DNA of 64,000 nucleotides from NCBI GenBank assembly GCA_036365515.1, contig CM070877.1, positions 9,581,101 through 9,645,100 of the forward strand, read 5' to 3'. The notes below the pieces were generated by a model. The model was not told the DNA's origin. It saw only the letters and a list, made by a program, of their open reading frames with translations, and did not search any database. The DNA is from Torymus aiolomorphi (Eukaryota; Arthropoda; Insecta; Hymenoptera; Torymidae). Position numbers and translations under genes: made by a program. Below are positions 38,956 through 49,224 of this stretch, one piece after another (position 1 is the stretch's first letter; every line of letters begins with the position of its first letter).

Positions 38956-39350
38956 CTCGTCCCCATTGTGTTTATTTATCATTAATAGCAAATTCATAGC
39001 GATCGCATAATGCCGGCCTGACAGTTTCGGCTGGATAATAGGTGAGATGGGAGGGGGGGAGAAAGAAGAGAGAACGTTTTTCTGTCTGCGATGTCGCTCT
39101 GTGCGAGCGTCGAGTGTGCGTGTCTGTGTGTCTGGATGGTGGGCTTTTGTGAACTGAAGTGATGCGCCTCATGCGTGCGTCAGTGTAGTGAATCGCTTTA
39201 TAATTTACTTAACTCGCACAAATTGTTGGTTAAGTTATGGGCCGGCTGATGCGGGGATAAAGAGAGTCTGTTAGATATAATACGAGTTTTATAGTGTTCA
39301 GGAGTTCGGATCGTTTTGTATGGAGGGAAGAATTCTCTTGCGTGACTATA
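38430..39350. other. Non-coding skew unit, clear
   Basis: The C/A-rich arm is at 38450-38700. The core at 38720-39000 carries the CT tract, with GA near 39060 at right, and the G/T-rich arm is at 39010-39340. 39351-39945 is an AT-rich spacer with nothing recognised. Confidence 0.6.
38910..38953 (+). repeat. (CT)n microsatellite, 44 bp
   Basis: Pure CT run, the second longest dinucleotide tract in the window, on the left half of its core. Confidence 0.95.
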
Positions 39351-39945
39351 AACATTTGCACATCTAATATAGGTATGTTATGCAGATGCGATTAAAATTA
39401 ATCTAAAGCTTTTGATTGAAGTATAATACATTTTGCATGTAATATATACAAAACGTTGGCGCAGGACTTGTTTGCTTAAGCAGTAAAATTATACTAATTC
39501 ACCTATTATAATAAATCTGACAACTTTAATAATGAGGTACGTCTAAGCACATTAACATTGAAATTTACAATAATTATGGTAAACTTTTGTTAATACTTAT
39601 ATTTATACTTTCATGCAACCCTAATATCTGCACTGTCTCAAGTTTAAGACTGTACATGGAAGAAATAAATAAATAATGTTTAAGATAAACACCTTGCTGT
39701 AAAAAGTTCTTACATTTTAACGTTGCTACATACCTAACTATGCATTACAGAATATGAAGTTAGCCTCATACGCTTACCCACGTAAAGCTGAGACATACGT
39801 TTATGATAATACTTGCAGCTTCGGTTTGATACTACATTACAAATGGTTAACGTATAATTAGTTTGCGCATATTAATACAAACACAATATCTTATTTAAAA
39901 AATTTTCTCGAACAGGACGTTTCTCAATGTGAGAACCAACGTACG

Positions 39946-40761
39946 TATATGTTGAATTCTACAGAAAATTACCCATAACTGTGGACGAAAAATCGTAAAA
40001 ATTCAAAGTTGAAGCACACCTCCAACAACTAATTTTTTTCTATTCTGTAGCAAAAATAATGCACGAAAAGCGTGTCGAACTAAAGAAATCGGCATAGTGT
40101 TTTTCAGGAAGCTACATTTAAGTTTTCTTATGGAAATTTAACATGGGAAAAATGGACGAAAAGTGGTCATTGATGATTAACCAATAGCAAGCTATTGAAT
40201 CGGCAAAAATAAATTTCACAAAAAAGCGATTAAAGTAAAAGAAAAGAGCTTTAATTTGAAACTAGAATCGTTAAAACCGATCGATTCTGTGCAAAGCTAC
40301 GGGAATTTGAAAATTGCGAAAAATGATCAAAAATGAGCGACTTTTCCCAAACCCACGTAATTCTTAAAATTTTCGTCATTTTTTGTCATTTTTCGCAATT
40401 TTCAAATTCACGTAGCTTTGCATGGAATCGACTGATTTTAACGATTCTAGTATCAAATTAAAGCTCTTTTCTTCTACTTTAATCGCTTTTTTGTGAAATT
40501 TATTTTTGCCGATTCAATAGGTTGCTATTGGTTAATCATCAATGACCACTTTTCGTCCATTTTTCCCATGTTAAATTTCCATAAGAAAACTTAAATGTAG
40601 CTTCCTGAAAAACACTATGCCGATTTCCTTGGTTCGACACGCTTTTCGTGCATTATTTTTGCTACAGAATAGGAAAAATCAGTTGAAGTGTGCTTCAACT
40701 TTGAATTTTTACGATTTTTCGTCCACAGTTATGGGTAATTTTCTATAGAATTCGACATATA
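39946..40761. mobile_element. Large foldback element, about 390-base arms
   Basis: The left arm (39946 to about 40336) and right arm (about 40375-40761) are inverted copies with scattered differences and a loop of about 38 bases. The ends read TATATGT(T/C)GAATTCTA. It is the longest palindrome in the window and has no ORF of note. No target-site duplication was apparent. Transcription would give a long double-stranded RNA, a possible source of siRNA. Confidence 0.9.
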
Positions 40762-40859
40762 GCCATGATAATACAATCATAGTCAGCCAATAATGCCAAG
40801 AACACTTGTGCTTGACCTCGAAATTCATTATTTTTGTTATGTCCGAAAATATAACTTTA

Positions 40860-41580
40860 TGCCTACACAACCAATTCAATCATTATTTTTTTCACAACCA
40901 ACCTCTCGCCTCCAAAACCTCCCGCCGCACGCGACGGCTTAAACACACAGAGCAGCACCGCCCAGCGTCCAACCTCCTCACCTCGCGTAATCCAAATTCC
41001 CGGAGGCCGCATCCTCGCCCGCGACCGAATGCATTCTCGCCCAGCCCACAGTTTAACGAGACAATGCCGCTCGTTAGACGCGCACAAAGCGCGCGCTAAA
41101 CGCGCCGCAGGTGACGACGACGCCGACAACGAAGGAGAGGCGTTCGTCGTCGTCGTCGTCGACTTATGTTTTTGCAGATTAGCCGGGCGAGGCTTTTGTT
41201 TGCTTTTCGAATGGATCGAATGTATATGTATGCGGACGGGGGTGTGCGTGGAACGAGATTACTTACATTACGGGCACGCGCGCGCGCCAGCCAGTGTATA
41301 TGCGAGCGGTGAAGGGGAAAAAGTCGACGCGAGGATTTGAGAGTCGGATCAGGAGGGTCCGGAGAGTCGAGTGTGCGTGTGTATGTGTGTGTGTATATAT
41401 ACTTGAGGTTGTGGCGTGGAGGGGATGGGGGTTGGGTTAGGGTACAGGGGAGAGAAAAGGTGTAAGTGTTTTTTCGACGGTAGAGTCAAATGGTTTTTTT
41501 TTTTTTTTAATTGAAATGTAATTTTGTGTTTAGAAGAGTTGAGATTCTTTTTTAAGGGAAGGGGAATCTGGGTTTTAAAA
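40860..41580. other. Non-coding skew unit
   Basis: C/A-rich at 40870-41010, core 41010-41340 with a GTC run (41143-41161), and a strongly G/T-rich arm at 41340-41480 with GT runs and GGGGATGGGGGTTGGG. 41581-42220 is an AT-rich spacer. Confidence 0.55.
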
Positions 41581-42219
41581 ATATGGATATGAATTATTAA
41601 AAAAGAAGAATTGTTAATTAATTAAATCAACTGTAGCGTACCTTCTTTATTTTTTTTTAATAATATTTCTGACTAAACCTTGGGCTCAAACGTATTATTT
41701 ATATTTGGTAAATTAAAAAAAACATATATAACTGTTACATTTTCCAGATTATAAGTGCACGAGTAAATCTAATATTATACCACCAAAGCATTGACAGGTT
41801 TGCTTCCACGTCGCACAGTTCTATTTGTTGTTTATATGGGTTACAAGAGCTATCAAATATTGTTTGTATACTTTTAAAGTGTGTAATTTCTTGTTAGTAT
41901 ATGAAAATGACTTACAAAGACGGTTAAAATTTAATAGGATAGAGCGCAGACTTCGTCCGGGCGAAAATCCTCTTATACCACTTGTCAAAGATACCCTAAG
42001 CTAAAAATAAGTTAAAGTTAATGATTAGATCCGGATGAGCCGCTGACTTGTAAGCCTCTTTGCAGGTAAGAAAACCAAAAATTATACACTTTGGAAATGT
42101 ATTTAACTCACCAGTCCTTGTAGTATTCCGTTTCTTTTTTTGTAAATATTAAACTTACATTTTCACGAAAAGGTATAATTCATCTCCATTATACTAACTT
42201 CTTTTTAACCTTTACAACA

Positions 42220-43640
42220 TCAATCTAGTTTTAGTTATTCTCCAAAAATATGGGAGTATCCTCGATCAACTATACACTACTCCTGCACCAATAACAATAA
42301 TTCCCGGTAAAATCCTTACACTCGCACCGTATCATTCGAGCCACATTTACGGCTCTCCAAGTCTTTAGTAAAATCAGTACGTACACATCTCGCATCCCAA
42401 ACCTATCAACCGGCCAGTACACCGGCACCTTTGAACCGTCGCCCCATCCCCCTCTTTAACGACTTCATATAAAGCTATTAGCCCCGCACGAGTGACGCGT
42501 GCGCGCGGGGGTGGACACTTTCCCACCACCTCGAGCGTGTAACGCGCGCGCGCACACTCGCAGCTCTTTTTATTATCATCATCGTCATCGTCGTCATCAT
42601 CGTTCGCGGAAGCTCGACGTTATACACAGGATAGAGTCAATCGATTAGGCTCTATCTTATTAGGCGCGAATAATGGCCGCCGCCGGCTCGGCTCGTCCCT
42701 CCGCTAATTCAACGTTAAATACACTCTAAATCTCTGTCAGCGCGCTTTATAATACTCGCACGGCACGACGCACTACAGCCTCGTGTGTGTGTATATATAT
42801 ATATGAAGTGCCTGCTTGTGCTGCGCGCACAAAGGAGTCCGAGAGAGGGGAGCCACTCGAGCGTGAAACGCCCAGCTAAACGGCGCTCCCAAATACGAAA
42901 GCTCATATATGAGTGTATATATATACGTGTGTGTATAAAAAGAGCATAATGGAGGCCGCAGCTAGATAGGTGTACATAATGAGGTTAACGCGAGGGGAGT
43001 CCTCCCGTTCTCCTGAATGCATCTGCCGGTCGCTCGCGAGCCCGCGCGCACGCGTGAGCACCGAGACCATTAATCCTGGCTAAACGACAGCCATTTTGTA
43101 CCTAAACTGGATTGCCAACTCACTAACTGCCGAGAGGAGCGTCGGGCTTTAATAGACTGCGCAAGCGCCTATTTATGCCCACTTATGCGCTGCTGTTGCT
43201 GCTGCTGCTGTAGAGAGCCGTCGTTTCGCACGGTTCGGAAGGAGAAAAACCTGGCGAGCGTGCGTACATATACACAAATACTAGGGATTTTTTTTTCACC
43301 CCGAGAGGTATATGTACAAATAAAATAATTGGCAGAGTGAGAGGTGTTTGCATGACAATGTCGAGGACGTGAGTTCTTGCCTCGTAAAGACGCGCTATGT
43401 GAAAGATTTACATGATTCACGGCGAAATTGAGGAACACAGGGGTATCTTTGTGCGTGGCATAGAGGAGATTTGTGATTTTGAGAATGGAGGACAGATTTA
43501 GAAAACAATATGGTTGGTGTGGTTTAATTATACGGTATATGGGGTTGGTGAATTTCGCAGAGCAACGTAAAGGTGGGGCATTGAATTAATTTTTGGTCTG
43601 ATTTAGTCGTTTTTTATACTCTGTTAGAAAATTATCTAGA
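42220..43640. other. Non-coding skew unit, long core
   Basis: C/A-rich at 42230-42480. The core at 42490-43420 has an ATC/GTC run (42575-42602) and a CTG run (43190-43211). G/T-rich 43430-43610. 43641-44030 is an AT-rich spacer; its 83-codon ORF has no domain. Confidence 0.5.
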
Positions 43641-44029
43641 GTCTTTTCAGTTCTTAATGGATATAAAGCGCTATGATAGACATTGCTGGGATGATAAATG
43701 TAGGTAATTTTTGTATTAACCGTCTTCTATGTACTTATTTATTTTTTGGTCTTATATTTTGGTCATCTTTTATTCAAGTAAATATACAGAAGTTTAATCA
43801 GTCAATTTGTATACTAGGTACATTTTTGTTAATATTTTGTTACTTAAATAAAACACTAGATAAAAAAATACTACATTTTTTAATCGTAAATATCTTCAAA
43901 AAAGACCATTTGAAATGTCAATAAAAAAAACGTGTATTTAGAATACATACCTTTTCTACTTTTTGTTACAGCTGCTTGCTGCCACTTTTTTTTAAATAAA
44001 ACAAGACATAAATCATTCTAAGCATTAAA

Positions 44030-44640
44030 AAAATCCTTCCAAAACACACCAACCTAACCTCGCAACCTTCGACCAGTAACCCCCCGCCAATTTTCCCAAC
44101 CACCAAAATCCCGCACCTCCGAGGCCCAAAATACATATTTCTTACAAAGCGCGAATTATAACCATCACTTCCCCCCTGTGTTCCTCAAAAATCATCATTG
44201 TTTACCAACTGTGAGCGACCTCAGCGCTAAGCCCATCATCGTCCTGGAGACCTACTGACCCCGCTCTCTCGCAGTGTCGTGGGCGGGTCAATGTCAGAGG
44301 TTCTCACCCCCCGTTGGCGCTAATTCCTAACGAGATTTTGCTAAGCAGCTCTGCATAGCAGCACTCGATAATCTCGCGCGAGTCGCTCGTCCCGTAGGAC
44401 CTGCTCATGCTGTCGGCGATGTCGACGACTTATTGGATTAGAAAATGGCGGGCGAGTGTTCGCGTGCCTGTGGACAATTTCGGGAACCTCGAGTGGGAGG
44501 AGAATCAATTTCAGCGGACGTTGACGAGGGATTTTTTTTTCTGATGTCGAGGGGAGGATGAGGGATGTGGCGGTGGAAGGTATGGGGTAATGTGAGTAAA
44601 GATGGTAATGAGAAAAAAAGATAAGTAATGAATTTGAAGG
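44030..44640. other. Non-coding skew unit
   Basis: C/A-rich at 44040-44210, short core at 44220-44440, and a G/T-rich arm at 44450-44690. The minus-strand ORFs across it follow the skewed arm and lack a domain. Confidence 0.5.
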
Positions 44641-44834
44641 CGAATGGATCCAGTTTGGTGTGTGGGCCCAACTTGGTTTGGGTATGGGGGACCCAGAAAG
44701 TTTTGATTTCAGAATTCTCATTTTAACTTTTACAATAAAAAACTGTTAAGAAGAGTACGGTTTTGGTAGAATTCTCATCCTACCCTCCCATACCCAGACC
44801 AAGTTGGGCCCGCATACCAAACCGGATTCGGTCG
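44641..44834. repeat. Inverted repeat, 50-base arms
   Basis: The left arm (44641-44690) and right arm (44784-44834) share GGGCCCAACTTGGT-type sequence in opposite orientation, with a few mismatches, around 93 bases. It may be a small MITE. It ends about 100 bases before the pogo-like element. Confidence 0.7.
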
Positions 44835-44930
44835 TTTTCAAATTGATGACTTTATCGAATAGAACCTAAATATCGAAAAAAATGGTTACTTTTTTTACAG
44901 GTGGGCAAAAAAATAGAATAAAAATTGAAT

Positions 44931-45859
44931 TAAGGTAAAGCGGGGGAAGATGCCAGCTTGGGGAAGACGCCACAACGCAAGATTTTCTTTGTTTGTAAAC
45001 TAAACGCAGGAAGTGCTTGGTAAGTATGTTTATTATGATTTTCTAATTCAGTTGCCCAAATATTTCAGGATCCGAGCGTTATTATCAATTACTTTTCGAG
45101 CAGCGTTGTAACTAGTAGCTTTCGATCCAAAATTTTCAAAAAATTGAAACATTATTCTTCAAGTTTGTTTTGTAATATCATTAAAATAAAAAAAGACGTA
45201 AATTAGATAATTGCATAAACTTTAATAAAGCACCACTATTAAAAGGTAAGACATCATTTTTTTCAGATTTAATTCATTTTTTTATTTTACGGTCAATTGG
45301 GGGAAGATGCCACAAAAAAGGGCGGGGTAAGATGCCACCGACACATGCTGATGGTATCTTACCACAAAAATAATATTCAACTTTTTAGCACAAAATCCAT
45401 ACTGTGGAATCAATTTATATGACAAAAAGGGGCCGAAATATGATTGGGTCCAATGTGGGCAGTGTACATCATGGATGCACGAAGACTGTCGTTTAAGTGG
45501 TTTGTCCTATCTGTCAAGCGTAAAATTTATTATTTTTTTGTTAAAAACATTAGAAGTATTTATTTATAGTAAAAAAATAATTTATTTTAATTATATTTTG
45601 AAGTTTAATATAAGTAAAATATTGTTTGTAAGTATGTGGCATCTTTCCCGCACTATTGAGGAAGATGCCACTTTCACGTCATAAACTTCACTTGTTATTA
45701 ATTATCAATTAATAAAATTTTTTTCAAAGAATTGTTATGCATTTATTAGTTTATTATATTCTTTGTACATTTCAGCTATAAAAATGTTATTTCATTAATT
45801 TTTGAAAATTTTATTTCATTTTTTTCCTTAAGTATGGTATCTTCCCCCGCTTTACCTTA
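44931..45859 (+). mobile_element. Pogo-like (Tc1/mariner superfamily) DNA element, defective
   Basis: The inverted ends AGGTAAAGCGGGGGAAGAT then GCC/ACCA match at 22 of 23 positions. They are flanked by TA on both sides (44931-44932 and 45858-45859), the usual Tc1/mariner target. The interior repeats the GGGGAAGATGCCAC word in several places (45299, 45323, 45658). It also keeps a PHD-finger scrap like that at the C-terminus of some pogo-type transposases. The length of 929 bases is too short for a full transposase. Confidence 0.75.
45384..45520 (+). pseudogene. PHD-finger fragment of a pogo-like transposase
   Basis: The frame in phase with 45421 reads DKKGPKYDWVQCGQC and then TSWMHEDCRLSG, preceded by YCG. 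The C-x2-C, W-x-H-x2-C spacing is that of a PHD-type zinc finger, common at the C-terminus of DDE transposases of the pogo group. The frame decays beyond SYLSSVK, and no catalytic DDE segment was found in the element. Confidence 0.6.
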
Positions 45860-46789
45860 TGTTTAATACGGCTTCATCCAATAATGAGAGCGTTTTGCGA
45901 ATATATATATATATGTAAATAGTAATTTTGTACAGTGAAAAAAAATGTAATAAAGTTTTACAAAACTTTTTTCTCAGTGCACGCGAAATACGATACATCC
46001 TAAAATAGTTTGATAATGGAGGTAGAATATCGACTCTGTATGAATCAAATAAAAATATAAATTATGATTATAAGGCCAATGTTTCGAAGGTGATCTCCGT
46101 CCTCTTCAGGGCCAAACTGTTTATTAAAAAATATACAATATACAATAGTTATAGGTATGCATTGTAGCAATAATACAATCTTTATAAAACTTATACGGTT
46201 AAAAAACAGAAATATTATATGGTTTGTTTGCGTCGATTAGATATCATCGTCATGCCTATTTTTTCTTTCTTTTTTTCTTCTAAGATAATTTGTAATTTCA
46301 TAATAAACAATTTACATATGTTTCTAGAAATATCATTCTCCAAGCCCTTCTTTTCAATATTAAAATGAAATATTTTAAAATTAAACGTTTGAACGAATTT
46401 ATTTCAAATTTTTTACATGAGCGAAACACATGAATGGTTGAGTTACTTGCACACACTAAAAAAAAATTAAAAAAAAATGTACGAAAAACATTTTTTTTAT
46501 AAACATCACTCGTGCCAGAACTAACTGCCTCACGCAGTACTCGTACTTGTGTAATGAACTGTTATTTAGTTAGATAGATAGAAAAATCATTACTCATTAT
46601 TATTAATTGTTATTTCTTTTCCATTTTAATTGTCCTCTATTAAGATTTCACGACCACCATGCCATACCGAAATATCAATATTTTTAAAAACCTTATTTAA
46701 ATATGCCATATTCTTATTTTGCTTAATAAATACTGCAAATGTTCGAAAAGTATAAAAAAAAAATATATTTACAGACATACTACTTTATG
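45860..46789. other. AT-rich spacer
   Basis: Holds a short MITE remnant at 45930-45982 and, near 46080-46120, the words GTTTCGAAGGTGATCTCC and CTCTTCAGGGCC, similar in layout to words in the 23712 foldback. Otherwise nothing recognised; no gene. Confidence 0.4.
45930..45982. mobile_element. Short MITE remnant
   Basis: The ends GTACAGTGAAAAAAA and the complement of GTGCACTGAGAAAAAA lie only 53 bases apart, with TTTTGTAAAAC-type sequence inside. It looks like an internally deleted member of the 12948/26925/61716 family. Confidence 0.5.
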
Positions 46790-47880
46790 CACACTGCTAA
46801 AATTTCGTAATACACCGCTTATTCAATTTCCACCCCATAAAGCTCGATAAATTACTACCAATCAACATTAACCACCGCCATTACGAACTTCAAAACCCCC
46901 CACTAAAAACCTCGCGACACTTCAAAGTCTCGCTCGCGAATCGAGCGCAGCGAACTACTCTCTTTCTCTCTCCCTCTCGCCGCACCACGGGGATAAATTA
47001 AAACGCGCGAGTATAAAGTCAGCCTCCCGCGCGTGTGAAATTCCGCCATCAAAAGCGCCCCTTCTCTCTCCCTCTAGCTGCCGCCGCGTTGAATGGCGAT
47101 CATTATAAATCGAATTCGCGACGCGCTCTGGTCGGATATTAATAATCCCCCGTTCGCTTCCTCGTACACCTCCTCCTCCCTCCCTCTCCAAGCGCGCTAT
47201 CAATTCAAGCGGACAACGAGGCCGTTCCCAATAGAGGTGCGCTCGCTAGCGAGCGCGCGCGCGTGCACAGGATTGCCAATCAATTCGCGCTGGCGCGTCG
47301 TGCCCGGGAATTAGACAATTAGGAGTCGTCACGTTCCCCGAACCAGCGTCGCGCTCAGCGGCCCCCACTCCGCGCAGCGAGCGCTCGCGCCTGATAGCCC
47401 CCCACCCGTGGGGGCAGGCGCGCTCGCCGATTGGCTAGCGTCGCACCGCTGGGCGTGGCCTAAACGCTACCGCGCGAACCCGTCCGCTCCCTGGCTGCCG
47501 GAGCGCGCGCGGGGGCGGCCCGCCTGGCTATCCCGCGTCGCCTCTCCTTCTGCGAAGCGCGACGCAGCGGCAGCGGCAGCCGGTAATCAGTGCCGTTTCC
47601 GAGCCTGATCGCGGAGCCCGTCGCCGCGCGACACACACGTCGCGCGCGTATAGTAGCGTGTAGCAGCAGCCAGTAGCGGCACACACGTTCCCTGGTGGTG
47701 CGGCGCTTTTTCGTGTGCGTCTTTCTCCTCTTTCTCTCTCTCTGTCCCTCAGCCGCGCGGATCGATCGCGCGTTGGCTCTGGTGTACACACATAGAGAGA
47801 CGACTGCGCCGCGCATAGCAGCGCGGATAGCAGACGACGAGGACGGCGACAGGCCTCTGCGCCCCCCGACGGCGATAATC

Positions 47881-47940
47881 ATGCGCGAGGACAGTGATAC
47901 GGAGCTGAGGACGACCCTCACCTTCGCCTCCGTCGTCTAA
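47881..47940 (+). promoter_or_regulatory. Upstream ORF in the Drop leader region
   Basis: A 19-codon reading from ATG to TAA. It is the tail of a longer frame (from 47695), so its status depends on where the transcript starts. Confidence 0.3.
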
Positions 47941-47948
47941 TCCTGACA

Positions 47949-47990
47949 ATGGCGCCCACGCGTGTCGTTGGCCAGTGGCGCCCAGAATAG
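47949..47990 (+). promoter_or_regulatory. Upstream ORF in the Drop leader region
   Basis: 13 codons, MAPTRVVGQWRPE, then TAG. The ATG context is ACAATGG (A at -3, G at +4), favourable for initiation. Confidence 0.35.
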
Positions 47991-48111
47991 GAAGAGACAG
48001 AAGGACTGACGTGTGCCGTGCGTGAGTGTGGCGCAAGCGAAACGGTAGCTGCAGCGAGCCTAGGTGCTAACGAGCCGGAGAATAAGAGGACAGAGAGCAG
48101 AGAGTGGCAAG

Positions 48112-48156
48112 ATGGCCACCCCGCGGCCGACGGGCCGCCGGCGCAGCAGCTCCTAG
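48112..48156 (+). promoter_or_regulatory. Upstream ORF with strong start context
   Basis: 14 codons, MATPRPTGRRRSSS, then TAG. The context GCAAGATGG has A at -3 and G at +4. It ends 35 bases before the main ATG and could reduce translation of Drop if included in the mRNA. Confidence 0.4.
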
Positions 48157-48168
48157 TGCCACACAGCG

Positions 48169-48195
48169 ATGACGTCGTGCGGTCATAGGATATGA
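48169..48195 (+). promoter_or_regulatory. Upstream ORF overlapping the main start (ATGA)
   Basis: Eight codons, MTSCGHRI, with TGA at 48193-48195. The stop overlaps the Drop ATG (48192-48194) as ATGA. A ribosome finishing here would be placed on the main start, so termination-reinitiation is possible. Confidence 0.4.
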
Positions 48196-49224
48196 GCGGT
48201 AGCAGCGAGCCAGCCATCGTCGTCATGCAGCAGCAGGAGGCCGGCAGCAACAACAGCCAGCAACAGCAACAGCAGCAGCAACAAGCACAGCAGCAGGAAC
48301 ACGAGATGGTGGTCGAGGGCTCGTCGCCGGCACCGACTGCCTCGAGCAGCCTCAAGCAGCGCAGTGGGAAGATAAGCTTCAGCGTCGATTCGCTACTCAG
48401 CGGCACCCGGAGATCGCCCTCATCAGCTAGTATAGAAGCCAGCATTCAAGCGATCGAGAGCAGCAAGTGCTACCGCGACCTCATACTCGAGCACCACCAC
48501 CAGCAGCAGCAGATTCCCAGTAGGGAGCTGCTGGCTAGGCTGAGTCCTCAGACGCTAATTGGGCCGTTCGCCGCACACCAGCCCAGTCAGCGTCTGTCCC
48601 AGCAACCGCAGCAGCACCTCATTGTCGCTAAGGACTTCAGCAGGACAGGCGCCAGCCATCCGTCGGACGCTAAAGACTCCCAAAACGCTACGAGGCTGTC
48701 CCCCGTGAGACTGGGCGAACTGAGGCGGGAATTGCTTCAGCAGCGTCAGGATGAGGAGCGTGCGGAGACGACGACGGCGACGACGGTGATAAGAGACGAA
48801 CGAATGACGGGTGGTGGCCGTTCTTCACCTATGTCACCGGCCTCGCTCAGGCCGGTACGCGAATTCGATGAGCGTAGCGCCGACTCGGCCGAGCGCTCGC
48901 TCGAGGGCGGTGACGATCATCTTCTGGATGACGACCAGGAGGTGCGCAGCGATGACGAGGACCTCAACGTCATGGACTCGGACGAATGCAGCAACGACAA
49001 GCGCCCGGAGAAGGAGGAGAAGTCCAGTCCCGTGGTGCCGCAGCCCATTCATCCGGGCGTGCAGAGGCCCACGGGGCCCTACATGAGCGCGGGCGGACCC
49101 GGCAGCTGGACGTCACCCGGGTTCCCGCACTCGCTCGCGAGCTTTGCCTGGCTGCCGCCACCACCGCATCCACACAATCCCCACAGCCTCTACAACCCTC
49201 ACGGTGGGCCCACGAGTCCAAATG
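48192..49224 (+). CDS. Dr: Drop exon 1 (coding part)
   Basis: Encodes residues 1-344 plus the first base of codon 345, and ends AATG before GTAAGA (phase 1). It holds the poly-Gln, eh1 and acidic regions. The open frame continues into the intron as far as 49379, but that tail is not coding. Confidence 0.88.

Larger units (their letters stand above)
46790..48191 (+). promoter_or_regulatory. Dr: Promoter and 5' leader region of Drop
   Basis: A C/A-rich arm (46790-46930) is followed by the longest CpG-dense block of the window (47200-48191). A TCAGTG initiator-like hexamer is at 47587-47592, but the start site cannot be fixed from sequence. Several ATG-initiated short ORFs precede the main start. 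The ORFs on both strands around 47408-48036 are open because of base composition and show no domain. Confidence 0.5.

Noticed and set aside
43673..43924. 83-codon ORF with Phe/Leu/Ile-rich segments
   Set aside because: Located in an AT-rich spacer and typical of translated T-rich DNA; no domain recognised.
47408..48036. Several overlapping ORFs of 60-153 codons on both strands
   Set aside because: Arg/Ala/Pro-rich readings of a CpG island upstream of Drop, in conflicting frames, without domains.
48192..48445. Cys-rich minus-strand ORF (47918-48445)
   Set aside because: The Cys run is the reverse reading of the CAG/CAA codons of Drop; a shadow.
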